Assembly: GCA_026419705.1 (NCBI GenBank)
Contig: JANZYY010000080.1
Coordinates: 1-12,904, forward strand
Reading direction: 5' to 3'
Origin: Fischerella sp.
Lineage (GTDB): Bacteria > Cyanobacteriota > Cyanobacteriia > Cyanobacteriales > Nostocaceae
DNA: 12,904 nt
Below are positions 7,649-12,904 of the stretch, piece by piece. Within the stretch, counting starts at the first letter, position 1, and every line of letters starts with the position of its first letter. The position numbers and the translations under genes were made by a program. A model generated the notes under the pieces. It had not been told where the DNA came from, ran no database searches, and saw only the letters and a list, made by a program, of their open reading frames with translations.

Positions 7649-8866
7649 ATGAATATACTACATATCAATCAATCTGATATTATCGGGGGAGCAGCGATCG
7701 CCGCCTACCGACTACACCAAGGTTTGCTAGCTGCAGGCATGAATTCACGCTTACTAGTAGGAGTAGCCAAAACTATTAGCGATCGTGTAGCAGAAATATC
7801 CCGAAAATACCGCAGCGAAAATCAACTTTTTCGCATTACCAGGCGTTTAGGACTGAACTATATTAACTTAATCAGTAGTTTTGATATTCCCAAACATAGC
7901 TTCTACAAAGAGGCAGATGTCATTAATCTTCATAATATTCACAATAATTACTTTAACTACTTAGCAATTCCGACACTCACAGAAAGTAAACCCACAGTTT
8001 TCACACTCCATGATATGTGGAGTTTTACAGGACATTGTGCCTATAGCTATGATTGTGAACGCTGGAAAATAGGTTGTGGTAAATGTCCATATCCAGACAT
8101 CTATCCACCCGTGAGCAGAGATAGTACTAGCTTAGAGTGGAAATTGAAAAACTGGATTTATAGGAAATCAAATCTAACTATAGTCACTGATAGTAGCTGG
8201 CTAGCTAAACAAGCAAAGCAAAGCATGCTTAACTGTTTTCCCATTCACCACATTCCTTACGGTATTGATACAGAAGCATATCAACCTCTTGATATTGAAA
8301 AATGCCGTTCTCTTCTTGGTATTCCCCCCAGGAAAAAGGTTTTGATGTTTGCAGCCGAACATCTCAACGACATTCGCAAGGGAGGCGACTTACTTTTAAA
8401 ATCCCTGCAAAATTTACCAGAATCACTAAAAGCTGAGACAGTGCTGCTGACTATTGGTAATGGTGGTGAAACGATCTCGAAAAATGTGGAAATGCCAACC
8501 CTGAATCTTGGCTATGTTGGGGGCGATCGCTTAAAAGCTATTGCTTATTCTGCTGCTGATTTATTTCTTTTCCCAACTCGTGCTGATGCTTTCGGTTTAG
8601 TAGCCCAAGAAGCAGCTGCTTGTGGTACACCCACAGTTTCCTTCAATGTTGGTGGCGTTTCCGACATCGTGCGTCCAGGAGTAACTGGTTACTTAGCTCA
8701 GGCATCGGACAGCCAGGATTTCTGTAATGGTATTGTACAGCTGCTAGAAGACAACAATCAACGCGAGCGGATGGGTAAAATCTGCCGAGAAATTGTCCTG
8801 CGAGAATATCCCTTACAACTTCAAGCACAAAGATATGTTGAGATATATCGTCAGCTTTTGCAATGA
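7649..8866 (+). CDS. Family 4 glycosyltransferase with cysteine-rich loop, 405 aa
   Basis: Predicted retaining GT-B glycosyltransferase (GT4, glycosyl transferases group 1). The N-terminal domain starts NILHINQSDIIGGAA, giving the glycine-rich loop at residues 13-15, and holds TLHDMWSFTGHC (119-130) followed by C136, C143 and C146. This HDMW...HC...C...GCxxC pattern is recurrent in one cyanobacterial/WcaC-like GT4 subfamily, where a bound metal is a fair guess. IPYGID (202-207) links the domains. The C-terminal domain shows RKGGD (243-247), then LFLFPTRADAFGLVAQEAAACGTP (305-328 region); D313 and E321 fill the E-x7-E positions, with Asp in place of the first Glu. GGVSDIV follows. Length is normal. 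The gene follows the GT2 gene by 16 bases with no clear Shine-Dalgarno, so translation may depend on upstream coupling. Donor and acceptor are unknown. Confidence 0.92.
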   Translation: MNILHINQSDIIGGAAIAAYRLHQGLLAAGMNSRLLVGVAKTISDRVAEISRKYRSENQLFRITRRLGLNYINLISSFDIPKHSFYKEADVINLHNIHNNYFNYLAIPTLTESKPTVFTLHDMWSFTGHCAYSYDCERWKIGCGKCPYPDIYPPVSRDSTSLEWKLKNWIYRKSNLTIVTDSSWLAKQAKQSMLNCFPIHHIPYGIDTEAYQPLDIEKCRSLLGIPPRKKVLMFAAEHLNDIRKGGDLLLKSLQNLPESLKAETVLLTIGNGGETISKNVEMPTLNLGYVGGDRLKAIAYSAADLFLFPTRADAFGLVAQEAAACGTPTVSFNVGGVSDIVRPGVTGYLAQASDSQDFCNGIVQLLEDNNQRERMGKICREIVLREYPLQLQAQRYVEIYRQLLQ

Positions 8867-8886
8867 TAATTAATTAAGATGATGTA

Positions 8887-10065
8887 ATGAAAGCTTTGCC
8901 TAATATACTGGTCATTTCTGAAACAATACCCCAGACAGTTTATGCAGGTGGGATTCAGCTCTATCGACTTCTGAAAACTTACCCGCCTGAAAAACTCTTG
9001 GTAGTTGGTTCTCAACCACATCCAGAAGCAGAACTTTTAAAATGTCGCTATGAATCAATCTTGTGGTCACTAGAAAGATTAACTCGAACCCGCTTTGCTC
9101 ATCTGTTGCGCTCTCTTTGTGTCTTTAGGCTCCTACCAGAGTTGACCATCAACTCCGTTAAGTCTGTACTCAAAGGCTTCAAGCCCGACTTGATTCTTTC
9201 TGTGATGCAGGTTCAGCCATATTACGACTTAGCTTACCGCTACGCCAAATCACAAAATCTGCCATTGCTATTGATCGCTCACGACCTGCCAGAACGGTTT
9301 GAAATGGTTTATAGTTGGGCACAACAGCAACAAATAGCCAGAAATGCGAAAATCTATCGCTACGCTAGTAAGCGGCTTTGTGTTAGTCCACAGATGCGAG
9401 ACTACCTAGAGAAGGTTTACGGAGCCAGCGGGGATGTTCTCTATCCCAACCGCTCAGAAGCACTGACCCCACGTCACCCGACTGAGTCATTAACACTTAA
9501 GCAACCAGGAGTATTGACTGTTGGTTATGCAGGAAGTTTGGCGTACGGTTATGGAACTCAATTAAGTCAAATGCTTCCCGCATTTGCAAACGCAGGTGCA
9601 CAACTGCGGGTTTACTCTCGTGATACTCTCAGTTCTGATGTTCCAGCAATTGTCAGTCACTGCGGTTATGCACCGATCCCAGAATTGACTTGGGCAAAGG
9701 TGAAAGCAGAATGTGATGTCATTGTGTTGCCTTATGCTTGGTCAGAAAATCAATATCAAGATTTATACAAAACTCATTTTCCTAGTAAGCTATCAGAGTA
9801 TTTAGCCTTGGGAATGCCAGTGTGGATAGTCGGGCCTGAATATGCAACTGGAGTCAGGTGGGGTTTACAAAATTCCGACTCTGTTTTAACTACAACGGTA
9901 AATCATATCACAGCTTGGACTGATGCTTTAAAACAACTGAAAGAATCTTCGTATTTACGAGAAACTCTGAGTTTAGGAGCCGTTGTTGCTGGTAAACGCG
10001 ATTTTGACCCAGAGACAATTAGCAAGCAATTTTTAACCTCTATTCAAGAAGCCACGAAAATTTAA
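8887..10065 (+). CDS. GT-B glycosyltransferase, GT4-like, 392 aa
   Basis: Predicted glycosyltransferase. The N-terminal half begins ILVISETIPQTVYAGGIQLYRLL, the usual first strand and glycine loop (residues 7-29 region), and includes PDLILSVMQVQPYYDLA (100-116) and LLLIAHDLPERF (127-138). RLCVSPQMRDYL (163-174) and VLYPNRS (184-190) form the inter-domain link. The C-terminal half begins VGYAGSLAYGYG (212-223) and includes CDVIVLPYA (276-284) and THFPSKLSEYLALGMPV (296-312), which is the diagnostic group-1 segment. E304 matches the second Glu of E-x7-E, but the first position is T296, so the motif is only half kept, as in a number of GT4-like subfamilies. The start lies 20 bases after the previous stop. 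A small CCCC-TTTT-GGGG hairpin follows the stop. Donor and acceptor cannot be inferred. Confidence 0.85.
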   Translation: MKALPNILVISETIPQTVYAGGIQLYRLLKTYPPEKLLVVGSQPHPEAELLKCRYESILWSLERLTRTRFAHLLRSLCVFRLLPELTINSVKSVLKGFKPDLILSVMQVQPYYDLAYRYAKSQNLPLLLIAHDLPERFEMVYSWAQQQQIARNAKIYRYASKRLCVSPQMRDYLEKVYGASGDVLYPNRSEALTPRHPTESLTLKQPGVLTVGYAGSLAYGYGTQLSQMLPAFANAGAQLRVYSRDTLSSDVPAIVSHCGYAPIPELTWAKVKAECDVIVLPYAWSENQYQDLYKTHFPSKLSEYLALGMPVWIVGPEYATGVRWGLQNSDSVLTTTVNHITAWTDALKQLKESSYLRETLSLGAVVAGKRDFDPETISKQFLTSIQEATKI

Positions 10066-10066
10066 A

Positions 10067-10078
10067 CCCCTTTTGGGG
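10067..10078 (+). other. Small GC hairpin between two glycosyltransferase genes
   Basis: CCCC (10067-10070), TTTT and GGGG (10075-10078) form a four-base-pair stem with a four-base loop one base after the stop of the upstream gene. There is no run of T after it, so it is not a convincing intrinsic terminator; it may slow 3' decay or mean nothing. Confidence 0.35.
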
Positions 10079-10103
10079 GAATTGATTGAAATTGGTCTAA
10101 CTC

Positions 10104-11327
10104 ATGCGAATTTTTACAGCCGTTCGTCACTCTATCAATCCCAATTTTTACTATGGTAGATTGTGGAGTGACAATTTTTATCCGGCACTGCGCCAATTGG
10201 GACATGAAATCATTGAATCACAGGTTGATTTGCTGCCAGCTAGTCGGTTCATGCAAATTCCCAATCAATTCACACCCCAAGAATTGGAAGTTCGCTCGCA
10301 GCTTACACAGAAAATACTCGATGAAGTACGACAAGCTCATCAACAACAGCCGATTGACCTGTTTCTGAGCTACTTTTATAACGCCCACTTTGACCCAGCA
10401 GGCTTTGAAGAAATTCATCGCCTGGGGATTCCGACAGTTAATTTTTATTGCAACAGCATCTATCAGTTTGAACTGGTTTCAGAGATTGCTGCTCGGGTTA
10501 AGTTCTCTTGGCACACCGAAAAAGATGCGCGATCGCTCTACCTGAAGATTGGTGCTAACCCCGTTTGGGTACAAATGGGGGCAGATCCGAAAATTTATCA
10601 TCCCGTAGCAGGTATTACCCGTCAGCCAAAGGCTTGTTTTGTCGGTCAGCACTATGCCGATCGCCATCGGTTTCTCGCCCACTTACTCCAAAATCAGGTT
10701 GCTGTAGATATTTACGGTAATGGTTGGATTCAGTTTGTAGCAAACAACACTTTAGTCACATCCGCAGATAAATTAGAAACTGAATATTTAGGACGGAAAT
10801 TATTGCAACCAGGTAGCTTCAGGAGTTATGCACTAGTTGTTTGGAATAACTTAAAAAAGCAAGGAGCGATCGCAGGTATTCACAGAACAATTCGCCAGCT
10901 AGGGTATCGACATCAGAATCGCCAATTACTTCCCTTGCTTGCTACTGCGGCTCGAGGTTTTGCTGACAATATTAGCAATACCTTTGCTCAATATGAAGTC
11001 ATTCTCAACTTCAGCAATGTTTGGGCAGATGGATATCCCGGTTCTGATTTAATTCCCCACGTGCGCCTGCGAGATTTTGAAGCACCCATGTGCCGTACCT
11101 GTTACTTGACTGGCTACACAGAGGAAATCGCAGAATTTTATGAACTAGGTAAAGAAATTGATACTTACACTGACTCTGATGAGTTAGTAGATAAAACGAA
11201 ATTTTACCTCAATCATCCATCCGCAGCAGAAAAATTACGAGAAGCAGGTTATCAAAGAGCATTGCAAACTCATACATGGGAATGTAGATTTACACAGCTA
11301 TTTAAAGCAATTGCTTTGAAGTTATGA
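10104..11327 (+). CDS. CgeB-like glycosyltransferase with basic mid-domain insertion, 407 aa
   Basis: Predicted GT-B glycosyltransferase of the CgeB / group 1_2 type. Residues about 1-160 form the N-terminal half (MRIFTAVRHS start, then IDLFLSYFYNAHF at 84-96 and IPTVNFYCNS at 109-118). ACFVGQHYADR (177-187) and VDIYGNGW (201-208) open the C-terminal half. Residues about 225-290 are a basic, helix-rich segment inserted before YEVILNFSNV (297-306). The diagnostic end is HVRLRDFEAPMCRTCYLT (319-336), ending AGYQRALQTHTW (381-392). It resembles the first part of the large protein at 3320-5665 in its final segment and is probably a distant paralogue. No Shine-Dalgarno is obvious before ATG 10104. 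It is the last gene before the 336-base gap. Confidence 0.82.
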   Translation: MRIFTAVRHSINPNFYYGRLWSDNFYPALRQLGHEIIESQVDLLPASRFMQIPNQFTPQELEVRSQLTQKILDEVRQAHQQQPIDLFLSYFYNAHFDPAGFEEIHRLGIPTVNFYCNSIYQFELVSEIAARVKFSWHTEKDARSLYLKIGANPVWVQMGADPKIYHPVAGITRQPKACFVGQHYADRHRFLAHLLQNQVAVDIYGNGWIQFVANNTLVTSADKLETEYLGRKLLQPGSFRSYALVVWNNLKKQGAIAGIHRTIRQLGYRHQNRQLLPLLATAARGFADNISNTFAQYEVILNFSNVWADGYPGSDLIPHVRLRDFEAPMCRTCYLTGYTEEIAEFYELGKEIDTYTDSDELVDKTKFYLNHPSAAEKLREAGYQRALQTHTWECRFTQLFKAIALKL

Positions 11328-11663
11328 AAATACCAATCATGACAAGTGCCTATTGTCAATGTCTCCAGATTATTCCCAGGGAAAAATCAGATACCATCAG
11401 CAATCAAACAGAGATATACCAATTCTCAAAAATAGAACTACACATAGTTCGTAGTGAGTACTTAAGTACTCACTACCAACCAAGAACATTTGTAGTCATT
11501 TTTTGGAGAAACGGTAATATTTACACATTATCTTCTAAACTGGAGCGGGGTTTCATAAAATTACTCAAATCAGCAAGCGCCTAAGAAGTCGGGGGTCTAT
11601 TTTACACGCGTAATGAATTTTATTTAACCACTTATATACATTGCCCAGCTGCTTAACAATACT
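11328..11663. other. Intergenic stretch of 336 bases without a convincing gene
   Basis: An open frame of 86 codons begins at ATG 11324 (overlapping the previous stop as ATGA) and runs to 11584, but I do not accept it as a gene: it reads straight through the 11447-11480 palindrome, has mixed composition and no recognisable motif. The rest is AT-rich. GAAGTCGGGGGTCT at 11585-11598 looks like the GC-rich motif commonly seen in Nostoc-type intergenic DNA, but I give that only from memory. No promoter with a well-spaced -35/-10 pair was found, although a break of this size could house one for the GT2 gene at 11664. Confidence 0.6.
11447..11480. repeat. 34-base imperfect palindrome, REP/MITE-like dispersed element candidate
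   Basis: Bases 11451-11476 are a perfect 26-base inverted repeat: each arm is GTAGTGAGTACTT or its complement, meeting at CTTAAG. Beyond one C:C mismatch (11450/11477) three more bases pair (GTT with AAC), giving 16 paired positions. The TTCGTAGTGAG core resembles small palindromes I recall as scattered through Nostocales intergenic DNA. It has no T run, so terminator function is unlikely; a strong RNA hairpin or a transposase-mobilised repeat is more likely. The palindrome is read directly; its family membership is recall. Confidence 0.8.
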
Positions 11664-12608
11664 ATGCCAAAAGTCCTGCCCATCTCTGCGCTTGTTCCTA
11701 CCCGCAATCGCACTAACCCTCTAGCTCGCACCCTCCACAGCCTCGCCCAGCAATCAGTGCAGCCTGTAGAAATGATTGTTGTAGACGGTTCCAACGATGA
11801 TAGCACCCAACGTCTTTGTGAAAGTGAAATTCTCGGACTTGTTACCCAAATCAACTATCATCGGGCAATAGAAATAGGAGCAGCAACCCAGCGCAACCAA
11901 GCAATGTCTCTGGCTTCCCAAGATGTCATTTGGCTAATGGATGACGACATTTTACTAGAACCAGAATGTTTGGCTAGACTCTGGGCTGCACTACACAGCG
12001 ATCCGCAAATTGGTGGTGTTAACGCCATGATCGTCAATCAGCGCTACTTACCTCCTGGTCGAATTAGTCGCTTGTTGTTTCATTTTCTACATGGTCGTCT
12101 CGAACAAAGCTACGCCGGTAAGTGCATCGGCCCGGCTCTGAATTTGTTACCAGAAGACGATCCCAATTTGCCAGAAGTAGTTCCTGTAGAGTGGCTCAAT
12201 AGCACCTGTACATTATATCGACGCGAGGCACTACCCCAACCGTTGTTCCCAGCACACTTTACGGGATATTCCCTTATGGAAGATGTCACCCTTTCATTGC
12301 TGGTCAGGAAACAGTGGAAGTTAGCAAATGCTCGCACCGCTAGGATCTTTCACGATAGCCAGCCTGGAGACCATAAGAGCAATGCAGCTGTGTTGGCAAA
12401 GATGGATTTAGTTAACCGTCACTATGTGATGACTAAAATCCTAGAACGGAAACAGCTAGAAGATTATTTGAAATTAGCAGTGTTGCAGTTATTTGGGGTT
12501 GTTGCTTCTCTCACTTCTGTGAAAGGCTGGTTGTCGTTACCCGCTGTAGTGGGTGGTAAGCTGGCAGCAATTTTCCAAATTATCTCATCAGAATACAAAA
12601 CATCTTAA
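11664..12608 (+). CDS. Family 2 glycosyltransferase with hydrophobic C-terminus, 314 aa
   Basis: Predicted GT2 glycosyltransferase (GT-A fold). SALVPTRNR (8-16) is the first strand and nucleotide-binding loop, VEMIVVDGSNDDST (35-48) the second, GAATQRNQAM (72-81) the family's A-x2-RN loop, and WLMDDDI (90-96) carries the metal-binding D93-D95. YSLMEDVTLSLL (202-213) with E206-D207 is the acceptor-side ED motif of GT2 enzymes, and FHDSQPGDH (229-237) follows. Residues about 268-306 are hydrophobic and probably tie the enzyme to the membrane, as expected for use of a lipid-linked acceptor. The gene sits after the 336-base gap, so it may have its own promoter, but none was identified and there is no clear Shine-Dalgarno. 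It is followed 12 bases later by an acyltransferase gene, and the two probably form a unit. Confidence 0.9.
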   Translation: MPKVLPISALVPTRNRTNPLARTLHSLAQQSVQPVEMIVVDGSNDDSTQRLCESEILGLVTQINYHRAIEIGAATQRNQAMSLASQDVIWLMDDDILLEPECLARLWAALHSDPQIGGVNAMIVNQRYLPPGRISRLLFHFLHGRLEQSYAGKCIGPALNLLPEDDPNLPEVVPVEWLNSTCTLYRREALPQPLFPAHFTGYSLMEDVTLSLLVRKQWKLANARTARIFHDSQPGDHKSNAAVLAKMDLVNRHYVMTKILERKQLEDYLKLAVLQLFGVVASLTSVKGWLSLPAVVGGKLAAIFQIISSEYKTS

Positions 12609-12620
12609 AAATTTAAGCTG

Positions 12621-12904
12621 ATGTTGCGAGTCATTGAAGGGCTAAAAAGCCGATGGCGGAATCTCTATTATCGGACTCTAGGCGTAAAGCTACATGGCTA
12701 TGTCTGGATGCGCCAAATTGAAATTCCCCGTAATTTTGGTGATATCGAAATTGAGAGTTCTGTAGCACTCGATCGTGGCGTCATTCTTCTGTGCAGTGGC
12801 GAACCTCTATCCCATCCGAAAATTTACATTGGCGCTCACACTTATATCAATCGTAATACATTCTTAGATGCCGTAATTTCCTTGACTATCGGTCAACACT
12901 GTGC
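12621..12904 (+). CDS. Hexapeptide-repeat acyltransferase, 5' part only (94 complete codons)
   Basis: An ATG at 12621, preceded by TAAG (12614-12617), opens a frame that continues to the window edge. The visible protein starts MLRVIEGLKSRWRNLYYRTLG, a basic amphipathic start, and then enters left-handed beta-helix repeats: DIEIESSVALDRGVIL (41-56), KIYIGAHTYINRNT (67-80) and ISLTIGQHC (86-94), spaced as [LIV]-G-x4 hexads. This is typical of the LbH/WbbJ-like O-acetyltransferases that decorate polysaccharides using acetyl-CoA. The catalytic His normally lies further on and is not visible here. It follows the GT2 gene by 12 bases, so co-transcription is likely. Acetyl rather than another acyl donor is inference. 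Confidence 0.82.
   Translation, partial: MLRVIEGLKSRWRNLYYRTLGVKLHGYVWMRQIEIPRNFGDIEIESSVALDRGVILLCSGEPLSHPKIYIGAHTYINRNTFLDAVISLTIGQHC

Noticed and set aside
10067..10078. CCCC-TTTT-GGGG as an intrinsic terminator
   Set aside because: The stem is only four pairs and no T run follows; the next gene starts 25 bases later in the same direction.
11324..11584. An 86-codon + strand frame whose ATG overlaps the preceding stop
   Set aside because: It runs through the 11447-11480 palindrome, has no recognisable motif, and its composition looks intergenic. Kept as part of the gap.
11601..11640. TTTACA (11601) and TATACA (11635) as a promoter for the GT2 gene at 11664
   Set aside because: The spacing between the hexamers is 28 bases, far too long, and no better-spaced partner was found for either.
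1..12904. CRISPR array, tRNA, rRNA, transposase or phage genes
   Set aside because: No regularly spaced direct repeats, no cloverleaf or rRNA-like sequence, and no transposase or phage motif was seen.

Overview
The window reads as part of a surface-polysaccharide gene cluster from a filamentous, Nostoc-like cyanobacterium. The host call rests on eight copies of the HIP1 octamer GCGATCGC (starting at 1288, 2435, 3149, 5875, 7694, 8523, 10529 and 10866), a moderate-to-low GC content, and a long palindrome at 11447-11480 that resembles the small dispersed palindromes of Nostocales intergenic DNA. The genus is inference. Every convincing gene lies on the + strand.

Layout. Bases 1-120 are the tail of an unrecognised gene. 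Bases 134-3273 hold three tightly overlapping genes that look like a nucleotide-sugar module: a sugar N-formyltransferase of the methionyl-tRNA formyltransferase fold, an extended-SDR NAD-dependent epimerase, and a DegT/DnrJ/EryC1/StrS PLP aminotransferase. Bases 3320-6636 hold a large composite protein (CgeB-type glycosyltransferase, helical TPR-like middle, degenerate methyltransferase-like C-terminus) joined by a TAATG overlap to an FkbM-type methyltransferase. Bases 6658-11327 hold four glycosyltransferases: GT2, GT4 with a cysteine-rich loop, another GT4-like protein, and a second CgeB-like protein. A 336-base stretch (11328-11663) holds the palindrome and no convincing gene. Bases 11664-12608 hold another GT2. 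From 12621 a hexapeptide-repeat acyltransferase begins and runs off the end.

How they may work together (inference). The first three enzymes would make an activated amino sugar and N-formylate it. The six glycosyltransferases would assemble a repeat unit, and the FkbM methyltransferase and the acyltransferase would decorate it. No flippase, polymerase, chain-length regulator, ABC exporter or initiating phosphoglycosyltransferase is visible, so the machinery that starts and exports the glycan, and any sugar 4,6-dehydratase, must lie elsewhere if they exist.

Composition changes along the window. The flanks hold HIP1 sites and are near 50% GC in places, whereas about 4300-7640 is strongly AT-rich with only one HIP1 site. 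That suggests a mosaic locus in which the central glycosyltransferase/methyltransferase genes have a different history from the sugar-synthesis genes.
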